The notes: a model not told the origin generated them from the letters alone. Positions 28,766-38,642 are shown, counted from the first letter of the stretch. The stretch is DNA of 64,000 nt from JABFXX01 sp964419605 (GCA_964419605.1 CAYQQM010000005.1:1-64000), one strand, 5' to 3'. Numbers and translations are program-made.

Positions 28766-28893
28766 CCAGGTACCCTACCCACTCCGACACGGCTCGGCAA
28801 GGCTCCTTTGTGCGCTTGCCGCGCACTCGCAAGCGGGTTATAGACCGCGGTCCCGCGGCGCCCCGCCGCTAGGAAAGCGCCAAAGGCTCGTAA

Positions 28894-30711
28894 ATGCCCG
28901 AAATTCGAAACGTTGCAATCATCGCCCACGTCGACCACGGAAAAACCACCCTGGTCGATGGGCTGCTCAAACAAGCGGGAACGTTCCGCGAAGGCGAGGT
29001 CGTCGCTGAACGCGCGATGGATTCCAATGACCTCGAGCGCGAGCGTGGCATTACGATTCTGTCCAAGTGCACGGCGGTCACGTGGAAAGGGGTGCGAATC
29101 AACATCGTCGATACCCCCGGCCATGCCGATTTCGGCGGCGAAGTAGAGCGCGTGCTCGGCATGGTCGACTCGGTACTGCTGCTCGTGGACGCCTATGAAG
29201 GCGCGATGCCACAAACGCGGTTTGTGACCCAAAAGGCGTTCGAGATGGGGCTACATCCGATCGTCGTGGTCAATAAGATCGATCGACCGGGGGTCGATCC
29301 ACATCAGGTCATGGACCAGGTGTTTGAGCTGTTTGTCTCGCTGGGCGCTACCGATGAACAACTCGATTTTCCCGTGATTTACGCCTCAGGGCGAGAGGGC
29401 TACGCCATTGCCGAACTTGGCGACACGCCCAAAGATTTGGGGCCGATTCTCGACCTTATCGTCGACAAAGTGCCACCAGCTGGCGGCGATCCGGACGCCC
29501 CGCTGCAGATGCAAGTCGCCACGCTCGATTACGACGACTTTCTCGGCTACCTCGCGATTGGCCGCATGCGCGCCGGCACCAGCAAGGTCGGCGACCGCGT
29601 CCTACTGGTGCACCGCAACGGCAGCAAGGAAGAATTTCGAGTACAAAAACTGCTCGGATTTCAGGGCCTCAAGCGGTTCGAGCTCGCAGCCGCGGTTCCG
29701 GGGGATATCGTCGCGTTTACCGGGATGTCCGAACTCAACGTCGGCGAAACGATCACCTCGATTCAGAACCCACAGGTGCTGCCGCTGCTCAAAGTGGATG
29801 CGCCAACGATCACCATGAACTTCCGCGTCAACGACGGACCGTTCGCAGGTCGCGAGGGCAAGTGGGTCACGTCGCGCAACCTGCGCGAACGGCTCGAACG
29901 CGAGATCAAGTCCAATGTCGCGCTGCGCGTCGAAGAAACCGAGACCGCCGGCGTGTTCAAAGTATCGGGTCGCGGCGAACTCCACCTCACTGTGCTGATC
30001 GAAACGATGCGGCGCGAAGGTTTCGAGCTGTGCGTATCGCAGCCGCAGGTGATCTTACAGACCGACGATCAGGGTGTGGTCACCGAGCCATACGAAGACG
30101 CCGTAATCGACCTCGACGAGAGCTACGTTGGTGCGGTCGTCGCGGAGCTCAACCGTCGCCTTGGTGTGATGAACGAAATGCGGCCATCCGCGGCTGGTCG
30201 CACGCGCCTGGAATACCGCATCCCGGCGCGGGGCCTGATCGGCTACCGATCGCAGTTCATGACTGACACGCGAGGCACCGGCGTGCTGTACACACAGTTC
30301 AGCGGATACGGCCCAAAGGCAGGCGAGATTCGCACGCGCCAAAACGGAGTCCTCGTTTCGAGTGAAGAAGGCGTATCAAACGCGTATGGCCTGTTCTATC
30401 TTCAGGAACGCGGCCAACTGTTCATCGCTCCAAACGTAAAGAACTACAGCGGCATGATTGTCGGCATCCACAGCCGCGACAACGACCTCGTCGTCAATCC
30501 CAACAAAGTCAAAAAGCTGACCAATATCCGAACCACTGCCGCCGACGAGAAACTCGTGCTGGCCCCGCCCAAGCAGCTCACACTCGAATACGCACTCGAA
30601 TTCATCAACGAGGACGAGCTGGTCGAAGTGACGCCCGAGACGATCCGACTGCGCAAAATGGTCCTCGACCACAACGTGCGCAAGCGGCAAGAAAAAGCTG
30701 CCGCCTCGTAA
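28894..30711 (+). CDS. typA: Translational GTPase TypA/BipA
   Basis: This ribosome-binding GTPase is linked to ribosome assembly and stress. G motifs are all present: AHVDHGKTTLVDG, RERGITI in switch I, DTPGHADFGGEVERV, and NKIDRPG. Two beta-barrel and EF-G-like domains follow, then the TypA-specific C-terminal part with YRIPARGLIGYRSQFMTDT and NAYGLFYLQERG. At 605 residues it matches the family. It is divergent from rnpB (128 bases apart) and converges on malQ with five bases between stops. Confidence 0.96.
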   Translation: MPEIRNVAIIAHVDHGKTTLVDGLLKQAGTFREGEVVAERAMDSNDLERERGITILSKCTAVTWKGVRINIVDTPGHADFGGEVERVLGMVDSVLLLVDAYEGAMPQTRFVTQKAFEMGLHPIVVVNKIDRPGVDPHQVMDQVFELFVSLGATDEQLDFPVIYASGREGYAIAELGDTPKDLGPILDLIVDKVPPAGGDPDAPLQMQVATLDYDDFLGYLAIGRMRAGTSKVGDRVLLVHRNGSKEEFRVQKLLGFQGLKRFELAAAVPGDIVAFTGMSELNVGETITSIQNPQVLPLLKVDAPTITMNFRVNDGPFAGREGKWVTSRNLRERLEREIKSNVALRVEETETAGVFKVSGRGELHLTVLIETMRREGFELCVSQPQVILQTDDQGVVTEPYEDAVIDLDESYVGAVVAELNRRLGVMNEMRPSAAGRTRLEYRIPARGLIGYRSQFMTDTRGTGVLYTQFSGYGPKAGEIRTRQNGVLVSSEEGVSNAYGLFYLQERGQLFIAPNVKNYSGMIVGIHSRDNDLVVNPNKVKKLTNIRTTAADEKLVLAPPKQLTLEYALEFINEDELVEVTPETIRLRKMVLDHNVRKRQEKAAAS

Positions 30712-30716
30712 CGGCC

Positions 30717-32777
30717 CTAGGTGTCCACGTTCCGCGGTCGGATCGCCGCAACTGCCTGAATCACTTCGGAGTCGACAGCAGTTTCCCAACCTTCGACGCG
30801 GCGATGCCAGTTCGGCCGCTCGCTGGTCGTGCCTGGCACGTTGTGCGGCACGCGCTCGAGTGCAACATCGTCAAGGGCAACCAACACGACTTCGGCGGGG
30901 CCCCGCGCCAGTTCGACCGTCACCGCGGTCATCGCCGACTGTAGCGGATCGGAACTCGGATGGTCTGCCGCCAACGCTGCCACCGCCGCTTTCGACGCAT
31001 CGCGTGCCTGCCGTTCGGACCGCTCTTGCGCTTCATCGATGAGGCCTAGCTCGCGCTTGTCGCTGATGTCAGCCCCGGTCCACCAACCCGCAAACGTCGC
31101 TGTGTCGTGCGTATTGAGACTGGCGATCGAGTCTGCGGGAGATGGATCGCTAACATCACCCGGATGCGACGGAAAATGCCACTGGCCAACGTGTAAGCGA
31201 TACAGCCCATGCTTCGCCATCGCTGGACGAACGTAATCGGGCACGGTCCCCAGATCCTCCCCAGCAACGGCGCAGTGCGCTCGCGCAGACTCCAGGGTTA
31301 GTATCGCTAGCAAGTCGCCCGCCGGATAACGCAGATAAACGCCGTCGGTTGCAGGGCGACCCTCGGGAACGCAGTAGAGTCGAAATAACCCCATCACGTG
31401 ATCGATGCGCAGCAGCCCGGAAACGCGCACGTGATGCCGCACGCAATCGATCCAATAACGGTACTTGTCGCGCCTGAGCGCAATCGGCGAAACAGGTGGC
31501 AATCCCCAGTTCTGACCACCGAGGAACAGCGCGTCCGGTGGCGCCCCCGCCGCCAGCGACGTGAGAAACAGATGCCGGTAGCGCCAAACGTCGTACGCAT
31601 CGATACTCACCCCGACGGGAAGATCGAGGTACAGCGCGGCCTTGCTGTTTCGTAGCGCCCCGAGCTGCTGGCTCATCGCCCATTGCGAAAACACGTGGGA
31701 GTCCACGCGTACCGATTCGGCTCCGCTGTGAAGCGCATCTTCGCGGGTCCTCATGACGCCAATCCCACTTCGGGTTGGCTCGGGCCATACACGCCAGGGC
31801 TCGCGCCGAACCTCGCCTATCGCGCGAAACGCTGCGTAGTCCCACACGCCGAGCTCGGTCGCCCACGCACGCACCGCCTCACGCCGTGCCGAGTCGGCAA
31901 AGCATGCCGCGGTTAATCGATCGATCACGGGCCGCCGCCACGCATATTGTTCTCGGTAGTCGATGTTGCGCCGCGAAGCTACGGCAGGCACGGGAACCTC
32001 CACGCCAAGTTCCGCTCCCAGCCGCGGCAGGTCGAGGTAAACCTCGTTCCAAAACATCCGGCTCACCGGTGAGTACGGTGAAAATTCTCCACTGGACTCG
32101 GCAAAGAACGCTGCAAGCAATGGCAGCGTGGCCACGTACCTGCCGCCGCTCCGCTCTACCGCGCGCATCAAGGTTCGCAGGCTCGACAAATCGCCCGCCG
32201 CTCCGCTAGTGCGCGACGCGAGACCGTACACCGGCGCAAACACTCCCCAACACTTGCTCGCCGGCCCGGGCGGGCGCCACGCCCGCGTCGGAGCGGCAAT
32301 CACCATCGCTTGGCCAGCGGTATCACCCACACGCCAGGTCAACGTTCCGTAGCCCAAAGCACCGTCGAGCAAAACGCGAGCGCGGCGCGCGCAATGCGCC
32401 CGACCACCCGGATAGGCATGCGAATCGGAGGGAAGATCGAACAGCGAACCGCGCGCTGTGAACGCGCGACCATCTTCCATTTCCACCTCGAGCGTCCAAG
32501 CTGCGTCGCGATCTGCAGCAACCCGCATCACAACTTCCAGATCGCCATCCCACGCTACAACGGCCGGCCCCACAACCTCCGACCATTGCTGTTGTTCCAG
32601 CTGGGACAAAGCGTCGTCCGCCTCCACAGCAATGCCAAGCTCAGGCTCGAAAGCTGCCAGCATCTGACGAATCGCCTCATCACTCGCGATAGAGGGTTGA
32701 CCACGCCAATTCACGTAGTCCACATCCAACCCAGCCAAGCGCGCAAGTGCGCGAAGGTCTTTCGAAGCCCGAGTCAT
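30717..32777 (-). CDS. malQ: 4-alpha-glucanotransferase (amylomaltase, GH77)
   Basis: This enzyme transfers alpha-1,4-glucan segments between oligosaccharides, working on glycogen or maltodextrins. Three GH77 catalytic motifs are readable: the nucleophile Asp in RIDHVMGLFRLY, the acid/base Glu in AGEDLGTVP, and the transition-state Asp in LNTHDTATFAGWW. The donor-site strand YSPVSRMFWNEVYLDL also matches. The N-terminal 180 residues form an accessory beta domain. Its ATG 32777 directly abuts the TGA of the DUF2490 gene, making it the last gene of a five-gene operon, an unexpected place for a glucan enzyme. Confidence 0.9.
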   Translation of the reverse strand: MTRASKDLRALARLAGLDVDYVNWRGQPSIASDEAIRQMLAAFEPELGIAVEADDALSQLEQQQWSEVVGPAVVAWDGDLEVVMRVAADRDAAWTLEVEMEDGRAFTARGSLFDLPSDSHAYPGGRAHCARRARVLLDGALGYGTLTWRVGDTAGQAMVIAAPTRAWRPPGPASKCWGVFAPVYGLASRTSGAAGDLSSLRTLMRAVERSGGRYVATLPLLAAFFAESSGEFSPYSPVSRMFWNEVYLDLPRLGAELGVEVPVPAVASRRNIDYREQYAWRRPVIDRLTAACFADSARREAVRAWATELGVWDYAAFRAIGEVRREPWRVWPEPTRSGIGVMRTREDALHSGAESVRVDSHVFSQWAMSQQLGALRNSKAALYLDLPVGVSIDAYDVWRYRHLFLTSLAAGAPPDALFLGGQNWGLPPVSPIALRRDKYRYWIDCVRHHVRVSGLLRIDHVMGLFRLYCVPEGRPATDGVYLRYPAGDLLAILTLESARAHCAVAGEDLGTVPDYVRPAMAKHGLYRLHVGQWHFPSHPGDVSDPSPADSIASLNTHDTATFAGWWTGADISDKRELGLIDEAQERSERQARDASKAAVAALAADHPSSDPLQSAMTAVTVELARGPAEVVLVALDDVALERVPHNVPGTTSERPNWHRRVEGWETAVDSEVIQAVAAIRPRNVDT

Positions 32778-33461
32778 TCAGTCCAACTCAATCGCGTAAC
32801 TCACCAAGATCGCGTGGACCGTCGGGTCTGAAGCATCTCGCTGCGCAAACTCGAGTACATAGCCGAGACCCGCAGCGCCCAGACCGACCGGAGTCGAAAG
32901 TTCCGCCCCGAGACGGATTTTGTCAAGCTCGATGCCATTGGGATCGGCAATCGCGTAGAAGACCTCTGTGCTGACCTCCGGCCTGATGCGCCGATAGCCG
33001 CGCCAGGCAGCGCTCGCTTTCGCGCGAACTCCGTGTCGAAGGTCATCGCTGCTCCAGCCGCGAATTTGCTCGGTGAACAACAAGCGAGCAGAGAAGCGAA
33101 AATCAGTAGCCACATCCGCTCGGACGGTTCCCCCGAGATACGGACGGTGACGAACGACCAACTCACCAGAACCGTTGCGCAGGTACTGCAAGCGATATCC
33201 GGCAACAACGCGCATCCATCGCGCAACGCGGACCGTGACAGCCACATCGGGCATGATTTGCGCAACGCGCGACACATCTTGGTCAAAACGAAGGTGCTGT
33301 TCGTACGATACGGACCACGTTCGCGATAGCTCCTTGCCGAGGTCAAACACAAGCCAAAGCTGCGCGTCCGACTGCGCGACTGCGGGCGCGCTCAGGCTTA
33401 TCAGCGTCAACGCGCTGACGACGGTTCGAATCGCATGTCCAGAGCGCCTTGGGCCGTTCAC
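32778..33461 (-). CDS. DUF2490-like outer-membrane beta-barrel protein
   Basis: A signal peptide (SALTLISLSAPAVAQ) is followed by alternating amphipathic strands rich in aromatic residues (AQLWLVFDLGKELSRTWSV, MRVVAGYRLQYLRN, HAILVSYAIELD at the end). This matches the DUF2490 pattern of a small outer-membrane barrel, including YEQHLRFD and the Arg-rich strand GVRAKASAAWRGYR. The start is GTG 33461, overlapping the previous stop (GTGA). It lies in the VTC/DUF4956/malQ operon; a transport or anchoring role is only a guess. Confidence 0.7.
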   Translation of the reverse strand: MNGPRRSGHAIRTVVSALTLISLSAPAVAQSDAQLWLVFDLGKELSRTWSVSYEQHLRFDQDVSRVAQIMPDVAVTVRVARWMRVVAGYRLQYLRNGSGELVVRHRPYLGGTVRADVATDFRFSARLLFTEQIRGWSSDDLRHGVRAKASAAWRGYRRIRPEVSTEVFYAIADPNGIELDKIRLGAELSTPVGLGAAGLGYVLEFAQRDASDPTVHAILVSYAIELD

Positions 33462-34096
33462 GACGGCCGTTCCTTACTTGGCGGCTCGGGCACGGTATAG
33501 AACACGGTGATTTCAGCCGCGTCGCGCAGCGTGTCAATGCGGTGAATTTGCACCTGGATCACGCGAATGCCCAGCCTGTGGTCGAGATCCGCGAACAACT
33601 CGGACTGCTTGCCCGGGTGAAGCAGCGATAGATTGTCATACAAAACCGGCAATACTCGGTCGTGGCGAATAGCCGGCCAAAGCTCTAGAAGGTAACACAT
33701 ACTGACGATCACCACATTCACTGCGAGGAGTTCAGCGAAGCTGATCTTTTTATTAGCCACAGCATTGACGATGCCAATCCCGATCACAACGAATTGGTAG
33801 TTTAGATCGCGAAGCTTTATTTCTTCGGTGCGATAGCGAAGAATTCCAAATACCGCAAACAAACCGAGAGCAAACCCGAGTTCGACTGGCACCTTGCGCA
33901 GCGAGGCGCAGAGCGTAAATGTTATTACGTTGAAGACAAAATACGTGAATATGAATTCGCGATTGCGATACAGCCGAAAATAGAGCAGAACGATCAATCC
34001 AACAAACACCAGATTGAATCCAAGGCGCGCCAACAGCTGAACGAAGTCCTTGGTATCGAGAAAGTTCTCGGTACCAAAAATGGTTACAAAATTCAT
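33458..34096 (-). CDS. DUF4956-family membrane protein
   Basis: Hydrophobic helices occupy the first two thirds (FNLVFVGLIVLLYFRLY, FIFTYFVFNVITFTLCASL, GFALGLFAVFGILRYRT, NYQFVVIGIGIVNAVA, LLAVNVVIVSMCYLLEL). They are followed by a soluble C-terminal domain of about 75 residues (LLHPGKQSELFADLDHR). FGILRYRTEEIKLRDLNY is the characteristic motif of DUF4956, a family that is repeatedly found beside VTC and CotH genes. I take ATG 34096 because it gives an ATGA overlap with the VTC stop; GTG 34102 is possible. The function is unknown, possibly membrane partner of the polymerase. Confidence 0.82.
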   Translation of the reverse strand: MNFVTIFGTENFLDTKDFVQLLARLGFNLVFVGLIVLLYFRLYRNREFIFTYFVFNVITFTLCASLRKVPVELGFALGLFAVFGILRYRTEEIKLRDLNYQFVVIGIGIVNAVANKKISFAELLAVNVVIVSMCYLLELWPAIRHDRVLPVLYDNLSLLHPGKQSELFADLDHRLGIRVIQVQIHRIDTLRDAAEITVFYTVPEPPSKERPS

Positions 34097-34857
34097 CGGC
34101 ACATCCTCTGAAGGCTACGGAGATCAGGTAACAAACGATTCGCGCGGAGTGTGAATCGGTCCGACATCATCATCATGCCGAGCGCATATTTGCTCGCCGA
34201 ACGCGGCCGGAACCCGGCTTCGTGGAGCGTGCGAATGACCGGGGCCTGCACGTCGAACCTCGGCTGCTTGATCTCGACGAATACAAGCTGACTCAGGCCA
34301 TTCGACTCTTGGCTACTACATGGGCTGGTCATCGAAAGCCCCACATCAAACGAGCATCGCTCATTGCGCTCAATTCCCACCAGCATGATGCGGCGAAAAG
34401 CGATCCAGAGAACCGGCCGCAGGCTATCGCTGCGCAAAACACTATGCGCATCGAGAAACCGAGCCGCTGAGTCATCCAACGTGTCTTGTCCAAAAGGGAT
34501 TTCTGTACGGGATTTATCGGTGTGAGCAACGCTGCGGCGGCGCTTAACCTCAAGGTAGCTAAGGTGTCGGTCGTCGTAGTGTCGAATCCGAATTTTGTCG
34601 CGCACGCGGCGACCGCGTCGGTGGTCGTGGAAACAACGCAGCGACTCCGTGTCGAAATACAAGCTGCGATACGACGCTCCGTGCAGGTCCGGACCACCCA
34701 GCCGGGCATAGTGACCGACCAACGCGGGGAACAGCGCGGAAATCGCCGATACAGGAATGACGTATTTGGTGTCGACCCGACGCAACAGGTCGCGCTTCGC
34801 CACAAGGTCAGGATCGGCAGGCTCGAGGCCGGCCAGGGCGTTCAAACCGTACGTCAT
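34093..34857 (-). CDS. VTC-domain protein (putative polyphosphate polymerase)
   Basis: VTC domains form a basic tunnel that makes polyphosphate from ATP. Matching elements are RVDTKYVIPVS, the strand RSLYFDTESL, the basic cluster RRVRDKIRIRHYDD, LEVKRRRS, FVEIKQPRF and SKYALGM. ATG 34857 overlaps the upstream stop (ATGA) and yields 254 residues with no signal or membrane segment. The operon with DUF4956 and the divergent CotH gene repeats a known gene neighbourhood. Polyphosphate synthesis is inferred from family, not demonstrated for every member. Confidence 0.82.
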   Translation of the reverse strand: MTYGLNALAGLEPADPDLVAKRDLLRRVDTKYVIPVSAISALFPALVGHYARLGGPDLHGASYRSLYFDTESLRCFHDHRRGRRVRDKIRIRHYDDRHLSYLEVKRRRSVAHTDKSRTEIPFGQDTLDDSAARFLDAHSVLRSDSLRPVLWIAFRRIMLVGIERNERCSFDVGLSMTSPCSSQESNGLSQLVFVEIKQPRFDVQAPVIRTLHEAGFRPRSASKYALGMMMMSDRFTLRANRLLPDLRSLQRMCR

Positions 34858-35558
34858 CGAATCGTGTACGCTGTGAGCACCTCGATTTGATCGGTGCCCT
34901 CCTCTCGAATCTTTCCTACGCCACGTGCAAACCAAAACGTCTTGTCGGATTTGCTGCCACCACCTGACATGCTAGTGCGGCGTAGCTTGAGAGTGCAAAA
35001 CGCCCCGGCTCCAACGCTGATCGGCTCATCAGCAGCGACCACCGTCCAGCGCTCGGACTTAGTTACTGTCACGGTGATGCCGGTTTGAGACTCCGTAACC
35101 GCCTCTTCATACGGCACGTCCCAAATGGCTCCGACCGCCGTGTGCGCTGGCGTCTCATCGATGCGCAGCTTACTTGGCAGGTAAACCTCGTCGGTCATCT
35201 GAGACCCAGCGGCATCGATCTCTCGGTGCCGCACCACCATATCGCCGGTGTCTTGCTGCCAGCTCGTCACCATCCCGCCGACTTTGGTTGTGGTCAGTCG
35301 GTACGCCATGACCCCAGCCTTTGCCCCGCCTACGTCTTCCATCGCTCCAACGGTCTGGGTCTTGTTCTCCTTTGCGCCGGTGCCTACATCGGTCACTGCG
35401 TAACTCCAGCTATTGCCGGTGGCCAGCGGCAAATATCGGCCGGTAGTCGCGCATGGCACGTCGATGGGCGCGTCAGGACTGCCTTCCTTGCTGCCTCCGC
35501 ATGCCGCGAATCCGGCGCAAGCCAAGCAGGCGACTACCACGGCATGCACGAAGCGCAT
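34854..35558 (-). CDS. Putative lipoprotein heading the VTC operon
   Basis: ATG 35558 gives a lipoprotein signal ending in AGFAAC followed by GGSKEGS. The 210-residue mature part is beta-rich (YLPLATGNSWSYAVTD, AGVMAYRLTTTKV, GITVTVTKSERWTV, KTFWFARGVGKIREEGT). This pattern recalls uncharacterised secreted domains that begin with a PLxxGNxWxY motif, widespread in myxobacteria. It is first in the minus-strand operon and divergent from the CotH-like gene by 110 bases. The function is unknown. Confidence 0.65.
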   Translation of the reverse strand: MRFVHAVVVACLACAGFAACGGSKEGSPDAPIDVPCATTGRYLPLATGNSWSYAVTDVGTGAKENKTQTVGAMEDVGGAKAGVMAYRLTTTKVGGMVTSWQQDTGDMVVRHREIDAAGSQMTDEVYLPSKLRIDETPAHTAVGAIWDVPYEEAVTESQTGITVTVTKSERWTVVAADEPISVGAGAFCTLKLRRTSMSGGGSKSDKTFWFARGVGKIREEGTDQIEVLTAYTIR

Positions 35559-35668
35559 AGACGCCAATTGTCGCACGCACATGGACTACCTGGCAAACGC
35601 AAAATCGCCACGCTCGCACGGCCTCACTTTTTTCCGCCCGCCCCTTCTAGCCGAGCTAAGGTCTAGGA

Positions 35669-36856
35669 ATGGTTCGCCTAGCGGTAACGGCGTGGTTGCT
35701 TTTCTGCTCCGCTTGTAGCGCCACGATCAGCGCTGGGAAGCCGGACGCCGACGAGACTCCAGATGCGGCGATTCCAGATGCGCCTCCACAACCTCCCCCA
35801 GGAAACATGGTGTTTGCGCACGATCGGCTGCACCGGATCCAGATCGAAGTGGCAACACCGTATCTCAATCAACTTGAAAACAACGTGGACAGCCGGATTC
35901 CATGCTCGTTTACGTTTGACGGCCACCGAATCGACAACGTCGGAATCCGCAAAAAAGGTGGCTACGGTTCACCCGCAAATATCACGGAAAAAACCGGCTT
36001 CAGCGTAAAGTTTGACCAGTTTGTATCGGGTCAAAAACTTAACGGACTCAAGCGCGTTTTGCTTAACAATGCCAAAGAAGATATTACATTTCTGAGTGAA
36101 ACCATCGGCTACTTATCCTACCGGGAGTTAGGCCTGGCAGCGCCGCTAAGCTCCCATGCCCAGGTCACATTTAACGGCGAAGACAAAGGCATCTTTATCC
36201 TAAAAGAGGCCATCTCGGGCGAGTTCCTCGAGCGAGTGTTCGGAAAATCAAACGATCAGGGGAACCTTTACGAAGGCTTCCTCCATCTAACAAATCAACC
36301 ACTCGGCGATTTTGTCACTCACCCCGAAGAGCTCGACCTCAAGGACGAAGTCGAAGACAAGCGCAGCCGCACGGACGTGGTAGCCCTGGGGCAGACCATC
36401 CTCAGTGCGTCCGATACGAACTTTGAGACCCAGGTGGCCGCGAAATTCGCGCTCGACATGTACATCAAGTCTGCGGCTCTCGACACGATCCTGGGCTATT
36501 GGGACAGCTACGGTTACTACTTAAACAACTATTATCTATACCATTCTCCCGTAACCGACACGTTTGTTTATATCCCTCACGGGATGGATCAGCTGATGTA
36601 TTCCAACCCTGGTCAACCGATGGGCAGACTTCTGAAACGAATCTTCGCCATCCCCGCGTTACGCGCCAAGTTCGATCGAGAAACTGCAGCCATTCGCAAC
36701 GCCTGGCCGGCTGCCGCCCTCACAGCCCGCATCGACGAAGTCGCGACAATTCTAGCCACCGCTACTCGAGGTCCTCAGACCGACATCGACCTTCAAAATT
36801 TCCGCAACAACCGCAGCCGCATCCGCTCAACCATCGCAAACCTCGGCCAGCCCTAA
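35669..36856 (+). CDS. CotH-family lipoprotein
   Basis: ATG 35669, with AAGG upstream, opens a lipoprotein signal with lipobox CSAC. After a Pro/Asp linker the CotH domain begins at HRIQIEVATPYL. Family features visible are GIRKKGGYGS, KRVLLNNAKED, GEDKGIFILKEAISGEFL and the later NNYYLYHSPVTDTFVYIPHGMD, which corresponds to the N..Y...D..G.W..IPWD.D stretch of CotH. CotH of Bacillus is a kinase that phosphorylates spore coat proteins. The last motif ends GMDQL here, so catalytic competence needs care. It faces the VTC operon, a recurrent pairing. Confidence 0.8.
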   Translation: MVRLAVTAWLLFCSACSATISAGKPDADETPDAAIPDAPPQPPPGNMVFAHDRLHRIQIEVATPYLNQLENNVDSRIPCSFTFDGHRIDNVGIRKKGGYGSPANITEKTGFSVKFDQFVSGQKLNGLKRVLLNNAKEDITFLSETIGYLSYRELGLAAPLSSHAQVTFNGEDKGIFILKEAISGEFLERVFGKSNDQGNLYEGFLHLTNQPLGDFVTHPEELDLKDEVEDKRSRTDVVALGQTILSASDTNFETQVAAKFALDMYIKSAALDTILGYWDSYGYYLNNYYLYHSPVTDTFVYIPHGMDQLMYSNPGQPMGRLLKRIFAIPALRAKFDRETAAIRNAWPAAALTARIDEVATILATATRGPQTDIDLQNFRNNRSRIRSTIANLGQP

Positions 36857-36874
36857 ACGTGCAGCGCGTACTCA

Positions 36875-37169
36875 TAGCGCAAGGTCATTTGCGGCGAGGC
36901 GCGGCGGCTAGGAGCGAAAGTGAGCCGAATCGATCGCAGCGCGTCCTCGTCCGCGAGGACGCCAACGAATGTAGCGCAAGGTCATTTGCGGCGAGGCGAG
37001 GCGGCTAGGAGCGAAAGTGAGCCGAACCGATCGCCGCGTGTCCTCGTCCGCGAGGACGCGCGGGTCCTTGCGGTGAACGAATCCCCGTGGGAGGAGCGCA
37101 GCGTACTTCCTGTACGTGAGCACCGCAGCGACGACGCCAGCGAAGCATCGCCGCAAATGACCTGCGCTA
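36875..37169. repeat. Intergenic palindromic element, copies A (half) and B (full)
   Basis: The first 97 bases (36875-36971) repeat at 36972 with few changes; only the second unit continues into a complete element. That one has arms TAGCGCAAGGTCATTTGCGG at its left and the complementary CCGCAAATGACCTGCGCTA at 37151-37169. The interior matches the copy at 28215-28358. The right arm overlaps the stop codon of nuoN (37167-37169). Short hairpins (GTCCTCGTCCGCGAGGAC) lie within. Confidence 0.85.
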
Positions 37170-38642
37170 CAGGCGCAACCACCAGCCAGGCATGATACCC
37201 ATTTCAAGAATCAACACCGGCACGAATGCAATGAGGAAACTGAGTCCCGCAGAGCGAGTCACCTGAAATGGAGCAGTGCTATCGCGAAAGTACATCGCCG
37301 TAACGATCCGCAAATAGTAATAGATGCTGATCGCCGAATTCACCACCCCGACCAGCACGACCCACAACAGCTGGCCGTTGTAGACGTCCATCGCCGACTT
37401 AAAAATATAGAATTTTCCGAAGAATCCCCCTGTCGGGGGCATGCCACCGAGAGAAAGCAAGCACACCGCCATCGCTAGGGCAGCGCCCGGATGCTCGGCA
37501 GCCAAGCCGGCCCAATCGTCTACATGAAGGCGCTCGCGGTCCTTGGAGCCAACGAAAGATACGACGGCAAAAGCTCCGATCGTTGTTAGGCTATACGCAA
37601 TGAGGTAGTAGACCATCGCGTTCTTCCCGGTTGCAGCGCCTAACCCAGTTGCACATAGGCCTACGATCAGCACCCCAGCATGGGAAATCGAGGAGTACGC
37701 AAGCATTCGCTTAATGTTGTCTTGCCGAACCGCCGAGATATTGCCAATCGTGATGGTGATTGCCGCGATGACCACCATCGGGCTGGCCCACCCTAGCGTG
37801 CCAAACGGCAGGGTATCTCCACCGAGAGCAGCCGCAAACAAGCGCAGCATCGCGGCAAACGCCGCTGCTTTCACAGCAGCTGCCATGAAGCCGGTTACCG
37901 GCGTAGGCGCCCCATGGTAGGCGTCCGGAGCCCACATGTGAAACGGAACGGCAGCAACTTTGAATCCGAACGCAATGACGAGCAGAAACGCGCCCGCGAT
38001 TACGAGACCCGGATTCGCCGTTTGGGCCAGAGCGGCCGGCATCGCGATCAAAGATAGCGTTCCGGTAGCGCCGTAAAGCAGCGCCATTCCGTAGAGCAAA
38101 AAACCAGTCGCAAACGCGCCAACGATAAAATACTTCATCGCAGCCTCATTGCTGCGACGCGACGTGCGGCGCATCGCTGTCATCACGTAAACGCCGATCG
38201 ACATCGCTTCCACACCGAGAAACAACGTGACCAAGCTCGCCGCATGCGCAAGGACCACCATGCCCGATGCGGACAACAGCAAAATGCCATAGTACTCACC
38301 GTTCTGCCATCCATGCTCGCGCTGATGAGCGGGTGACATCACAGCGGTCAGTGCAGTCGTCACCGCGAACAGCGCCGACAACACGTACCCCAGTCGGTCT
38401 GCGACGAGCATCGCGCCGCCCCGACCATCAGCGAACAGCAAGCGCGTCTCGGATTCTCCGAGTTCGCGATAGAGCACAACAGACGCGACCGCGGACGCAA
38501 GCGAGCCCGCTACCGCGAGATTCGCCAGCAACGAGCGATCGCGGCCGCGGTAAAATGCCTCGGCAGAAACGAGCAACATCCCCGCAACCACCAAGATGAG
38601 ATACGGCGCGAGCCAACCGAGATCCGCAGCATTGAAGTTCAT
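37167..38642 (-). CDS. nuoN: NADH-quinone oxidoreductase subunit N
   Basis: This proton-pumping membrane subunit of complex I has 491 residues and about fourteen hydrophobic helices. Antiporter-family landmarks are visible: SLVTLFLGVEAMSIGVYVM with its Glu, KYFIVGAFATGFLLYG, FHMWAPDAYHGAPTPVTGFM and the broken-helix Lys region RQDNIKRMLAYSSISHAGV. It is the last gene of the operon and its ATG overlaps the nuoM stop by four bases. Its own stop codon lies inside the right arm of the downstream palindromic repeat. Confidence 0.95.
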   Translation of the reverse strand: MNFNAADLGWLAPYLILVVAGMLLVSAEAFYRGRDRSLLANLAVAGSLASAVASVVLYRELGESETRLLFADGRGGAMLVADRLGYVLSALFAVTTALTAVMSPAHQREHGWQNGEYYGILLLSASGMVVLAHAASLVTLFLGVEAMSIGVYVMTAMRRTSRRSNEAAMKYFIVGAFATGFLLYGMALLYGATGTLSLIAMPAALAQTANPGLVIAGAFLLVIAFGFKVAAVPFHMWAPDAYHGAPTPVTGFMAAAVKAAAFAAMLRLFAAALGGDTLPFGTLGWASPMVVIAAITITIGNISAVRQDNIKRMLAYSSISHAGVLIVGLCATGLGAATGKNAMVYYLIAYSLTTIGAFAVVSFVGSKDRERLHVDDWAGLAAEHPGAALAMAVCLLSLGGMPPTGGFFGKFYIFKSAMDVYNGQLLWVVLVGVVNSAISIYYYLRIVTAMYFRDSTAPFQVTRSAGLSFLIAFVPVLILEMGIMPGWWLRL

